Assembly: GCF_963576675.1 (NCBI RefSeq)
Contig: NC_088910.1
Coordinates: 31,188,531 to 31,252,530 of the forward strand
Direction: 5' to 3'
From: Euphorbia lathyris
Taxonomy: Eukaryota; Streptophyta; Magnoliopsida; Malpighiales; Euphorbiaceae
DNA length: 64,000 nucleotides
The notes under the pieces were generated by a model. The model worked only from the letters and a program-made list of their open reading frames with translations, was not told the DNA's origin and did not search any database. Shown piece by piece: positions 33,385-44,986 of the stretch. Each line of letters starts with the position of its first letter. Position 1 is the stretch's first letter. The translations under genes and the position numbers were made by a program.

Positions 33385-36364
33385 ATGTCAAACCCTCACA
33401 ATGTCTCCGGTGGTGATTCCGGCAAACATCACACCGATGAAAATCCAAAATCTCCTCCACAGCTTAACAAAACTCCGAACAAAAACCCTAAAGCTGACCC
33501 AACAAGCTCTTCAAAGAAGTCCAAGGAAAGAAACATGGTCAAAGTTCACAAGAAAGTCAATAATCTGGAAGTTCTGAAATGCAGATGGTTCTCTCCCAGT
33601 TTCATCACCGCTGAAAAACCCTTATGTGAGTGGATTGAGAAGAATGAATGGGTAGGACTCTTCTCTCTCCATGGGAAAACCTATCCTAGGTTAGTTAGGG
33701 AATTTTACTCTAATCTTTATGTCGATAAAGAAGATGCTGACTACCTGGAAACTTCTGTCAAGGGGCACAAGATTACAATCACCCCATCTTACCTAGCAAC
33801 CTTACTCAACCTGCCAGAAGAAGGGAAAGAGTTTAGGACAACCAAAGAAACGCTTGACCATGTCAAAGGATTCTGCAAACCAAAGAATCACAAAGGAGAG
33901 ATACCCAGCACCTGTATGGGGAAAAATCAGAAGATGGCTCATTACATATTGACCAACTTCATCTTCCCAAAGCTCAACTCAGTATCGTCGGCCTCCAACT
34001 TCGAGCAGTGCTTCATATGGCACATGTTGACCTACAACCCACTCAATATGCCGGTGTTTCTAGTCGGTGCACTTCAACGAGGAGGTAAGAAACTCAGACT
34101 GGGATCCTTAATCACTAAAATCCTCGAAGATCAGAAAATAGAAACAATCAATGAAACTCAGAGTTTGGGAAATGAAATAACAGCGGCTCTGCTGTTTGGG
34201 TTGATTTTCAACCAGCCTTTGAAGGGGACTGAAGATGTTGAGGAAGCTGAAGAAGAAAATGATGCGGAACAGGAAGTGGAACCAAAAAAAGGAAAGAAAG
34301 TTGTTGTTGAGTCTGCTGAGCCAGCAAAGACAAAGAAGAAGAGAAAAGCACTTGAAACGTGCTCAAAAGATGTTGATACTGTCCCAAGAAAGGTACGAGC
34401 TGTATCTAAGGGGAAGAAATTTGATACTGACCAAACACCTAGGTCAGCAAAGAAACGAAAAGGGCAAGTTGAGCCCGAAGAGGAGAGTGAAGAAACTCCA
34501 GAACAACCTCTGCAGAAGAAAAGAAGAAGCTATGCATTAAAAATTGTTGAAGCTGACCCCCTCGACTGGGTTGTCCCTCCAAAGTCACACTTCGTCAAAA
34601 GTTTCGGGATTGATCTTGAGAAAACCACTATTGAGCAAGACGAGGAAGAACAGATAAATGATGACGCTCAGCCTGATATTGAGGAAGAATAGCATGCTGA
34701 GCAAACACAGACTGAGGATAATGCTGAGCAAGAGGAGAATACAAATATGGCACTTTAAACAGTGGATGTTGAGCTCACCGAACATGACATTGCAGAAGAT
34801 GAGATCAATGCTGAGCTTAGAGACAACTCCTCTTCTGACTCAAGTGAGGATATTCAAGCTGACCCTTCACCTCCTAAAGCTAAGACATTCAAAAGGCTAA
34901 AGAAGAAAGCCTACAAAGCACCTGTCATTGATCTGTTAGGAGATTCTCCGCTTCGGGACCCAATTACCGATCTGTCTGACATCCAGTTTAGATATTTTTC
35001 AAATAATACTGAGTCTCCTCCTACGGAACCTGCGGAAAATCAAGCCTCTGTTACTCATACTGAGGAACAAGCCAAGATTTTGGAAAATCCAAATTCTGCC
35101 GAGCAAGAGCTCGAAGTCCAATATGCTCAAGATGGGGAGCAAACTATGGAACAACCTGCTCAACTCCCACATCATGTTGAGCAGGTCAACATCTCTGTAA
35201 GTCCTTCACCGCAAACTCAGAATACACAAGATGTTGAGCACTCAGCTCCTCGTACTGAGCTCCCACAAGGCCCAACCAGTGACCAACCAAACCAATCTGA
35301 TAAGCAGCCAACTCCACCACCATCAAGTTCAACTTCAATTCCTGCCTCTGAGTCCAATCATACTGGCACATTGGCCTATCTGAGTGCTACTGAGTCTGGG
35401 CGCAGAATCATTGCTTCTGCTCAGTCTCTACTTCAGGATTTGAATCCTATTCATATGGATGCTGCTGGGTCTGCAAATCTTGAGTCCTCCCAAATTACAT
35501 CCATCACTCCACTTCTAACGGAGCCTCAAAGATCTCATCAGTGTTATGACCACGGTCCATACACAGAAACCCAAGCAAGACCAAATTGCAAAGATAACTG
35601 AACTATTGCTCATGATGGTCAACCACAAGAATGCACTTGAAGGCAAAGTCCAGAGTCTCTCTGACGTAAATCCAGGGTATGCTATTTCTACTGAGCTTAA
35701 AGACTATTTTACTAAGCTGACCATGGACCTGGCCAACATTGGATCTACGGGTCATCCTGAGTATGCCACTTCTGCTGAGTTGAACCAACACTTCTCAAAG
35801 TTGACCTCTGATCTGAACTGCACACGTGAATTGATTTCCTCCACTTCTCAGTGCACCATTGATCAACTGAGTGAAGCTGTGCGTCTACTCAATGTCAATA
35901 AGGACACGATGGATGTTGACCCCGTCAATACTGATGCACTTCTAAGCTTTTTGCAAGCCATTTATGATCAACGCAAATTCTATGACTCAGCAGTACTCAA
36001 AATGTACCACCAATCCTATGCTCAACTCACTGAGTCTGTCTCCTGGATCAGCAAATCTCATGAGTATCTCATCAGCATACTGAACAGCTCCCTACGGGTT
36101 CCTAGATCTATTCAAGATAATGGGGTTCCCGTTATTGATGGCCTGCGAGAGAGTACAAAGAGGTTGAAGCGTTATTCCAATGCCTTGTCTGCTGCTGCTC
36201 GAAATGACACTTTCATTCCTCCTCCTCCCGATGATGGCAAAACGGGGGAGAAAAGACAAGATGGAACTCAGCACGCAGGTGGTGCATCAGGCAGCAAAGA
36301 CAAAGGAAAAGACAAGTGTCAAGCTGAGCATCAAGCTCAAGCTACCTTAAAGAAGAAAAAGTAG
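33385..36364 (+). pseudogene. Extra 3' ORF (Sirevirus ORF3 / env-like) of outer Copia element
   Basis: About 990 codons starting MSNPHNVSGGDSGKHHTDEN, homologous to 24973-22082. Two in-frame stops (34690-34692 and about 34753-34758) and one frameshift near 35555 break it. The N-terminus has the same domain (…FITAEKPLCEWIEKNEW, YPRLVREFYSNL, then MAHYILTNFIFPKL). The middle is lysine- and glutamate-rich, and the C-terminal third is helical with an LTMDLANIG/LTSDLNCTRE-type repeat. It sits 0.5 kb after pol in its own frame. No membrane span seen. Confidence 0.75.
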
Positions 36365-36851
36365 CTTCAGGACTTTGCATGAACTTTGTGTTTGAGCATG
36401 AACTTTGTGTTTGATTTTTTTTATGTTTAAATATTTTGTGTGCTTAATATGTTAATCTATATTAAGAACTATTCTCTTTGAATTATCTAAATACCATGTC
36501 TAATGTTATGTGCTAAAAGCTGATCGATCAAAATTGAACAAACAAGTAAAAGTAAACATACTCAGTATACGTTAAACACCAAAACGATCTGTGTATCAAA
36601 CTGAGTATTTAACCATTTCTAAAAACTGACCTAGACTCATCTAAATTAGATCTTGGAAGGTTTAGAATTGAACTAAGTCAGTATAAGCAATGTCTTAAGT
36701 TTATTCGATTAAATCTGGGAAGGTTTAAAATTAAGTTAGGACATTAGATGCAACCCTTACGGGGGAGTAATTTCAGAAATATGAAAAATAAATCAATCAT
36801 GGGGAATTTCAAAACTGAGTTCCATAATTATGTATTTTGCCAACATTAAAA

Positions 36852-36861
36852 TGGGGGAGTT
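36852..36861 (+). other. Polypurine tract of outer Copia element
   Basis: tgggggagtt directly before the 3' LTR. Confidence 0.85.
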
Positions 36862-37892
36862 TGTTGAAACACCTTTCCACAAGATTTTGATTTGACAAAA
36901 TCATCCATGATTAAGAGATAATTAAATTTAAGTGTTTTGATTTAATTGTACTAATCTGTTTGTTCAATGTTGAGTATAAACTTAAATACAAAAAGAAATA
37001 AAGAATAAGACAGGTCGAAGTCAGCATGAGATCAAAGAACAAACTGAGTAGAATTGAACTCAGGATAGAAGCCTGAAGTTCAACATAGCGAAGTGAAATG
37101 GAACTCAGCATGAAAGTTGACAACAAACGAAGACAATGAATAACAAAGTAGAAACTGAGTAATCTTCAGGACAGCATGAGAGATCCGTTCACTAGAAGAC
37201 AAGTCTTGAAAACCTTCTGCACCAATAATTGAATCCTCGGAATTACGCAGAAGACACATTCCGAGATGCATGGGTCAACGGATTATTGCTAAAAGACAAC
37301 TGCCACAAAAAGACAACGACTGCAGGAAGAAGACAAGTCTGACGTCTGAAGAAATCAGAGGATAGGATTGGGCTGCAAAACCTGAAGCTGACCAGACACT
37401 GTCTCCTAAAAGAGCCGTTTTGGACTTAACGGCTAAATCATTTGAAATGATCCTCATCCAGGTCTTCATCTATATAAAGACAATCAAACTCCTTGGATCA
37501 TTGCCGAAGTACAGAAAGAAAAATACAAGAGAGAAAATACAAGTTCAAAGCACTCAAAAACAAGAAAGAGATCTTACACCCATTTTCTATTCCTGTGTAA
37601 ATGCTAGATCGATTGTTTGCAATCATCTAAAGTGTTCTTCATTTGAAAAAGAACAACTTGTATCATTCGTAATATTGAGAGTGTTGTGCTGAGTGTTTGG
37701 TTGTAAACATTCAGTGGTAGAGAAATCTAAGTACTAGGTCGTGATGCTTAGTAGGAGTTGAGTAGAAGAATAGAGGACGGTACTCTTGCATATTCAAATG
37801 CCTTGTAAACGGTTTGTGCTCTACCTTTAAAGAGCTCAGTATTGGATTCCACAAGCCCGGAGGACTCTGGGGACTAGACGTAGGCAGAGAGG
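36862..37892 (+). repeat. 3' LTR of outer Copia element, first part
   Basis: Matches 15514 onward, with one copy of the 37-bp unit. It is cut at ...taggcagagagg by the Athila element and continues at 46559. Confidence 0.9.
37888..37892 (+). repeat. Left target duplication (agagg) of Athila element
   Basis: agagg here and at 46559-46563. The uninterrupted site gagaggccgaacc is seen in the 5' LTR near 16577. Confidence 0.9.
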
Positions 37893-39418
37893 TGATGCGC
37901 CCTCACCTAACTCGAGATGAGAACTCACTAAGGGATAAGTGTACCCCATCGTTATCAAGTAATAAATTTCTGGTTTAAGTCCAGGTTATCGTCCACAGGA
38001 TTTATTTCTGCAAGTATCAAGCTACTCGGTCTCGAATGTTATCTAGGCTTAGGGGGTTTTGAGTTTGGTTTGTTAAATTAATCTACTCCTAGGTTGAATT
38101 GTGCTAATCCTAGCTAAATTATCTAATTCTAACTAAGTTATCTAATTCTAGCTAAGTTATTCTAAGTCTAACTAAATTACTCTACCCCTAATTGATCTTT
38201 CATTAATGAAACTATTCGAAGGAACATGGTATGAACGGTAATAATAAAGATAGATTATCAAGTCTATTGAATAAAGACCTAATCTAAGTCACTTGTATTC
38301 AAGGCGATTAACCCTACTTACCCTCCTGAGGTTCCTAGCGCGTGATTCCCTAAGGCCGAAACTAGGTCTAAGGCTCAGTAAATTGGCGCTTAATCAACTA
38401 AGAGGTTGTCAATCTCCTAGGCTCTGACTAGGTCAGATTCAGCTCGCAATATGTGCCTACTAGATTTTGGGGCTTTTGAATGAGTTAACCCAATTGAATA
38501 AAGCGTAAGACAAGAATTAGACAATAAACATAGAACAAAACAAGAGCTAAATTATTATTAAAGGCGAGATGATTGTCACAAGATACAATAAGTCAAGTTC
38601 GGCAACTGTATCAAAGAGTACAAACATGGAAAGATAAAAGGAGATACAAAAATCCCTTTCAGGGAACCTGTTTACTCTGCAGCCGGCGACTTGATCTTAA
38701 GGACGGACCTTGATAATTCCTCGGTAGAAAGCTTTGAAGGAGCTTCAATGGAGTTTGAGGAAGGTGGAGAAGATGAAGAGGAATTACAAGGGGAAAGCTA
38801 AAATAATTTACAAAAACGAAAGATGTTTAATTTACAATTGAAAATTCCTATTTATAGACGCGTCTCGGGCCTCGTTTTGACCTATTTTCGTGTCCTAGTT
38901 GGTGTAGGAAGACGTGGGGCCGAACGTGGCTTCGTGGGGGCAGAATTGATCTTTTTGACCAATTCCCGCAGGGCTGCTCGCGCCGAGCAGGCCTCTGGCG
39001 GCCTGCTCGCCGAGCGTTTTCGCCCGAAGCGCGCTTGATCCAAGATCGATGAGTTCCGCAACCTTTTTCGTCCGACTTCACACCTGCACACGCATAAAAA
39101 CTCCGGAAAACATTAGTCCAAAAGCCAAATTGATCCGTCAATCGCTTATTTTGAGCAAACGCTTTGTTTGGTGCGACTTTTGACGGACCAATTAGCTTCA
39201 AAAGATAACGGAATTCTAATACGCATGCTATTTCGGCCGTATTTGCCTAAATTGATTACAAAACAAGCCTAAACGACGAAAAGTAAATAGAATGTTCTCA
39301 ATTCCTAACTTACTCACAAAAAAGCATTTAAATGCGAGAATTGCTCGCTTATTAGCCAAATAACCCTAAAAACCGTCCTAAAACCGTACCCAAAGATAGG
39401 GGTTTTTGACCCCTATCA
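37893..39418 (-). repeat. 3' LTR of Athila element
   Basis: 1526 bp, minus strand TGATAGGGG ... GGGCGCATCA. Contains one short GC-rich palindromic block at 38974-39014. Confidence 0.9.
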
Positions 39419-39432
39419 AACCTCCTCGCACT
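39419..39432 (-). other. Polypurine tract of Athila element
   Basis: Minus strand agtgcgaggaggtt abutting the 3' LTR, the usual Athila-type tract. Confidence 0.75.
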
Positions 39433-40999
39433 TAAAACTTTACTTGTCCCCAAGTAAACAAAAAAAGTAAACCCGCCATCACAAGCAAGCTAGAAAACTT
39501 TCCAGTTTGACTAGGTGCTTGACATAATTTCGAGCATCTGTAATTACATGCATTCGGAAGTACAAAGTAGAGACACGATATCCAAAAGCCGCATTTCAAT
39601 TACAATAGGTCATAGTTTTAAGCAAAAAGGACACATATTCAATTAAACGAGCTTGAGGGGATCGCTAAGTAAAACACCTCACCATAGGTAGTTCACTCAT
39701 TCACACAATTTTTGGTGGCTAAGGTGTTTACTCTCGGCTTATGTTCTTGCTTAGGATTACGTTGATTTTGCACGTTCATCCGAGTTCCTCTACTATACTA
39801 TATGACTCCGATGATATCAAAAACAGCCTCTAATTGGGGTTGTAATGTGGTTAGAGGGTTAAAGGTACAACAAAGGTTAAATATTCTAGCGCTACAAAAA
39901 CAGAGTTAAAGTGGCTTTAGCAAATATGAAGTGACTGAGCTTTTTATTCATCCCTTATTATTTTTGTTTTCTTTTGGGATGCTTTCTTGAGACGTTTTTG
40001 ATTTTTAGGAACTGGGGAATGAAGTTTTGTTTCCCTTTTGTTCGTCTCTTTTCTTTTCTTTTTTTTTTTTTCTGTTTTTCTTCCCCTTTTTTTTTTCTTT
40101 TTTTTTGGGATAGTGATGCTCATTCACTTCTTAGCCTTTTGGCTTGCTACTGTAATGCCATAAACAAAGATAAAGCGCTAGAAGAAAACAAAGGCTTAGT
40201 TCGAGCTTTGCAAAAACAAGGGTCAAGTGGCGAACCAAGTTGTGGTTCGCAAAAATGGGTTAGAACGAAAGAAAATCTACAAACTATAAAAATGTCGGCT
40301 CAAAGGGGCTTCCTAGAGTGGATGGAAAAGAAAAACAAGGTAAAGAAAAGGGTTAATTCTAATGAGGCTGATTCATCGTTTATCATCTCAAATCATTGCA
40401 TGTAGGTTCAACACAGTATTAGGTGCAAAATCTGTAATCTTCCACAAGTCAAAGCATTCACACAAAAATGTCAAGAAAAAGAGCTTTTTGATGTTCGCTC
40501 TTAGGCTCAAATTCAGCTCACAATTCTTTGGGTTTCAATTTTGTGTTTACTAGTTTTCCCCAAACTCAAGTTTAATATCACATGCCTTCAATTCTTAAGT
40601 TATCTACCTAAGTAATGATTTTAGCATTTCTTCAAAAATAGGGTCTAAATGCAAACTGTAGCTCATGCTTTTACAGATACAAGAGTTGTGTCCTACGCCT
40701 AAACTAGTTGTCATGCAATTTTAGATTCGGTTTTCAGCCCTCAAAGACAAATAACGAAGTTTAGATTCGAAGGAGGTTCACGGTTTTAGGTCCTAAACAT
40801 GCAAAACCTAAATAAAGCAAAAATAAAACACCAAAACGCAAACCTAAACTAGACACGACGCAACAAAAATTTAAAAATTTATACATTTTTGTTAAGTTTG
40901 TCTACCCCTCCTCCTCACACCAAAAATATGCAATAAGTTCCAACATTGCATCATAAACCTTGAAGTACGAGTGTAAAGAGTTAGGGTGGAGAAGACAAC
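39433..40999 (-). other. Athila 3' non-coding region
   Basis: Between ORF3 and the 3' LTR. It includes a pyrimidine-rich tract on the + strand at about 40030-40110. No recognisable frame. Long non-coding DNA here is usual for Athila elements. Confidence 0.6.
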
Positions 41000-42193
41000 T
41001 TACTGATCGGCCGGGGGGTATGGCCAAGGCATGTTGTAGCGCTCGCAGTAATCAGCCGCTACGTATTCAAGACCCGAAAGCCTTCGGTCCATATTCTGCT
41101 CAAAGTTGCTGAACCGTTGGTCCATCTGTTCAACAGTGTTAAAGGTCCGTAGGTTCAGGTCCCGCATTTCTGCCATCATGGTGTTGATGGCTTGGAACTG
41201 GGCCTCCGTCCCCGACGCTTGGTGTTCCCTTTGGTCTCCTGCCGTCGCAGGTTCTTCTTCCTCAGGTTCTTCATCCCTTCTTTGTTGTGGAACTCGTGCT
41301 CTTTTTCTTCCTCCTCCGCTGGAGCTTGCTCCTCCAGTTGGGTTCCTGTTTAAAACTTCTTGAAAAGTAGATTTCCCCAAAAACTTGGAGTTTAGCAGAG
41401 TAGGATAAATAGCAATTTTGGGATTATCTAAATTCTTGAATTGGCTCTCAAGTAGGTTGGTAACTAGGTGTCCAAGACCTAGGGAACCACGTTTTCTACT
41501 TGTTTGGCTCGAGAAGCCTTCAAATATGGCCTTGATATTGTCCACGGGTTTGTGGTTGGCCACACACCATAATATGAGCAATTCCGTCTTTGAGACTTTA
41601 TTGCTCTCATTTTTGCCCAATAAGTTGTGGGCCACAAATTTGTGGACAAGATTGAGAAGTGGGTCTAGGAGAGCGATTGGGCTAGCAGTCTGGGAGTTAA
41701 AGTCTGATATGCCTGTGAGTTGTTCCCAAGCTATATCTTTTGTTATAGGCTTCTCAAAGTCTGAGATCGCCCCTGGGTGATTATAAACTCCCATTAGGGC
41801 TGCTAGCGTGGTAGCATCAAGGCGGTAAGGTTTACCGTTTAGCTTAAAGGAATGCTTCCCACCGCCCAAGGGTAGCTCCTTTTTCCAAGTTGTCAAGAAT
41901 TCTATGGTAAAATTGTGATAAACCGGAGTCTGGGTTGTGGCTAGTCTATACCAGCCGTGGAATTTGAGGATTTCATTGAAATCCTTTTTTAACCCTAGAC
42001 TCGATAAATAGGCTTGATCGACAATTACATGTGTGGCAAGGTCTTGTTTGGAAAACCTATCATACAAAAGTCCCTCACGTTCATCAATAAGGCCAAAGGG
42101 TGGATCATACTTAGCTTGGAGGCTCTCGTCGAATTCGACCTCCGATTCGGCTTCGTTCTCGACGATGATCTTAGCTTTTCCTTTCCGACCCAT
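41000..42193 (-). CDS. Athila ORF3 (env-like position, plant transposon protein domain)
   Basis: Intact ORF of 397 codons if started at MGRKGKAKIIVENEAESE (the frame is open 7 codons further upstream). The central part (LKFHGWYRL..., then YHNFTIEFLTTWKKEL, LDATTLAALMGVYNHPG, KTELLILWCVANHK) looks like the domain of unknown function shared by plant retroelement ORF3 proteins. It is followed by an R/K- then E-rich stretch (GGGRKRARVPQQRRDEEPEE) and a heptad-like C-terminus (FNTVEQMDQRFSNFEQNMDR). No signal peptide or membrane helix. It is the only full-length ORF in this element. Confidence 0.7.
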   Translation of the reverse strand: MGRKGKAKIIVENEAESEVEFDESLQAKYDPPFGLIDEREGLLYDRFSKQDLATHVIVDQAYLSSLGLKKDFNEILKFHGWYRLATTQTPVYHNFTIEFLTTWKKELPLGGGKHSFKLNGKPYRLDATTLAALMGVYNHPGAISDFEKPITKDIAWEQLTGISDFNSQTASPIALLDPLLNLVHKFVAHNLLGKNESNKVSKTELLILWCVANHKPVDNIKAIFEGFSSQTSRKRGSLGLGHLVTNLLESQFKNLDNPKIAIYPTLLNSKFLGKSTFQEVLNRNPTGGASSSGGGRKRARVPQQRRDEEPEEEEPATAGDQREHQASGTEAQFQAINTMMAEMRDLNLRTFNTVEQMDQRFSNFEQNMDRRLSGLEYVAADYCERYNMPWPYPPADQ

Positions 42194-43166
42194 ATTTCCT
42201 GAGGAATAGACCAAAAATGGAAGAGTTAGAAATTATTTACAAGCTTCAACATAAACCCTCAATAAATCATTCATAAGCACAATCATAACTTTAAGCACTT
42301 AGGGACTAAATCATAAGCATTTGGTCCCTAATTGTTTTACCCGAAATTCACAAAATTCATGCAAAATTGAAGATACCCAATGACTAAAACATAAAAAGAA
42401 TGCAATTCACAACCTTTTTGACAAGCTTCTAACTATAAATTGAATAGTTGAACTTTGAGCTAGAATGAGGATTTTGCCCAAATTGAGCAATTTCTCCAAA
42501 TATTCACAAATTGAGAATAGAAATCACATCCAAACTATAAATTAATCATTATGTTAACACAAATTGCAAGGAAATCAAGAGTTTAGAAGCAAACAAGACA
42601 CTAATTTGAGAAAAGGGGAAAAAAACCCAAAACTTAGGTTTTTCTCAAACCTCAAAAATTATCACCCTAAGCTAAAATCTAAGCCTATAAACATGTTAGA
42701 AATCAAAAATAGGTAAAGATTCATACCTTATATCTTGAATTCGGGTTGGAATGAAGAATTTGGGGGGTTAGGTTTTGAAGAAACAAAAGAGAAGGAGAAG
42801 AGAAGAATGAAGAAAAATGTGATAAAAAGAAAAGAAAGAAGAGAGAAGGGAAGAAGAAGGTGGGGAAGGGGATGATGAGTCATCCCCCCCTTTTTTTTTC
42901 TTTTCTCACTCTTTTATTTCTTTTATTTTATTATTTTATTAATTTATTTTTTTATTTTTTTGGCTCGGGAATTTTTTTTTTTTTTTTGAAATAGAGTGCG
43001 GGGGAACAAAGTTTGACAGGAAAAACAGACGAGATCAAAACTCAATTAACCAAAATAATAAAAGGAGATGAAAGCAACAATAAAAACAAAAAGGAAAGAA
43101 AATGCAGAATCAAATTGTTCAAACTTTGGATTAAAAACCGAGGAGAACCCGATTTCTCCCCCTTAC
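42194..43166 (-). other. Athila spacer where pol is missing
   Basis: A/T-rich sequence between gag and ORF3 with pyrimidine/T tracts at about 42890-43000. No protease, reverse transcriptase or integrase motifs on either strand. Confidence 0.7.
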
Positions 43167-44605
43167 TCAATCCTTTCTCAAGATCTTTGGGTTCTTCTCC
43201 GTTGTGCTAGGGAGAGAACCCTGTGGCCTTTCCTGCCTGTCCCTATTAATCTGAGCCACCTGATTGCTCAAGTCCTTGCAGAAGGCTTCGTTGTTGGCAA
43301 GCCTAGCTGAGATCTCCTTCAGAAGAGTGATCACTTCGTCAGATTCCTTAGGGTGTTGCACTGGCCCTTGATTTTGCTGTTGGTATGGGGGCATGCCAAG
43401 CCCCTGCTCTCTATGCTCTTGAACAAACCCGCTAGGAGGTCGGAGCACATTCTGATTTGAATTCCCGTAAGAGAGGTTCGGGTGCTGAGGCCTCCTGTAG
43501 TTGCCATTGTTGTTGTAGGAGTTGTAGTTGTTGGGGTTACCGTTGTTGTAGTTCTGATTGTATCTTGGCTGCCCCCAACGTAATTGACCACCTCCACCCC
43601 ATCTCCAGCGAAAGGGCTACCTGTTTGACAATCCTTTCCATTATGGTCGCCGCCACAGTGCACGCAGGTGGGAGGTCGGCTAAGCGTAGCCAACAGTACA
43701 TCCATCTTCCTACTCAAATCTGCAACAACTGGATTTTGTTCCTGTTCTTCCACAGCAAATACCCGCTGCCTAGTGGGGCCGACGAGCTTCTGTTCTTGCC
43801 ACTGTACGCTCTTTCTGGCCAGCTCATTAATCATGTCATATGCCTCTGCTGCTGTCTTTCTAAACAAATCTCCACCCGCTGCGGAGTCGACAATGGCTCT
43901 GTTTGTGGGTGTCAGTCCGTGATAGAAGACGCTTACTAACTGATGCTTAGGTATGTCATGATGAGGGCACATGCGCAACATTTTTCTGAATCGAGTCCAA
44001 GATGTGTGGAGCGCCTCATGCTCGGGTTGGTGGAAGGATGTGATCTCACCCCTGAGCATTGCTGTCTTCGAGGGAGGGAAGTAGTAGGACAAGAATTCCT
44101 TCTCCAACCCTGCCCATGTTGTGATTGAACCAGGCTCCAGTGTTCTCAGCCATTCCAAAGCTTGCCCCGTCAGAGAGAATGGGAAAAGTTTCAGTCTAGC
44201 AGCATCTTGGGGGACCCCGTTGGTCCTTGCAGTGTCTGCGCACATTAGGAAGCGATCCAGATGATCATTCGGGCTTTCATGTGCTTCTCCTCCAAACAAT
44301 CCAGTCTGTTGGATCAAGTGAATTATACCAGACTTGATTTCGTATGTGTTTGCCGGAATGTTTGGAGCAGCAATGCCTGACAGATGCTGATGTCGGTGGG
44401 GTGCCAGGATCTTACTCATCAGACGAGTGTCACTCTCTGGTCCGGTGTTCTCATTGTTCCGTTCATTGTCAGTCATCTTGACGGGCTCGATAGGTTCGAT
44501 GATCTCGTCTTGCTTCAGCTTTCCGATCTGTTTGCTCCTGCGAAGAGTACGTTCAAGTTCAGGGTTAAGAGGGACAACCGGTATCTTCGCTGATCTCGTA
44601 GGCAT
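43167..44605 (-). pseudogene. Athila gag with one frameshift
   Basis: Start chosen at MPTRSAKIPVVPLNPELERT (44605); the frame is open upstream but that part looks non-coding. The capsid-like region has FPFSLTGQALEWLRTLEPGS and AGLEKEFLSYYFPPSKT, typical retrotransposon gag. The zinc knuckle is CVHCGGDHNGKDC. A single extra base in a G run (minus strand, about 43572-43576) shifts the frame after NYVGG. The other frame continues with asparagine-rich sequence and then SNQNVLRPPSGFVQ to a stop at 43167. Confidence 0.82.
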
Positions 44606-44962
44606 ACGCTGAGAAAAGATAAATACAGAAATAAATGAAAGCTGGAGGGGGATCATACAAATCATACAGTTTTGTACAAGTATAAGAATGGTATGGGTAA
44701 ACATATACAGACACGTATAGGTGAAGTTGATAGCTACATGTTCGTACAAACGAATACACACAAGCGTAAGCATAAACAAGGATGGTTATCATAAATGAGT
44801 ATATATAAATAAGTGTATATGAACAAGTATAAATGGTATAGATACGTAAAAAAAAGAATCATGATTATAAACAAGTATATATGATATTAACAAGGAAAGT
44901 ATTCACAAAGAATGCCTAAACTAACAAGTCGACCTTTGGTTCGATATTGCAGAAGAAATAAA

Positions 44963-44980
44963 TCCCCGGCAACGGCGCCA
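44963..44980 (-). other. Primer binding site, Athila type
   Basis: Minus strand TGGCGCCGTTGCCGGGGA, a few bases inside the 5' LTR. This is the Asp-tRNA-type site used by Athila/Tat elements. Confidence 0.85.
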
Positions 44981-44986
44981 AAAACT

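Noticed and set aside
38823..39201. ORFs in the Athila LTRs (also 45917-46341)
   Set aside because: Both LTRs carry them, they are rich in A/R/G from the palindromic array, and they have no domain.
43457..43939. Cysteine-rich + strand ORF (160 codons)
   Set aside because: Antisense to the Athila gag. The cysteines come from the antisense of asparagine-rich codons.
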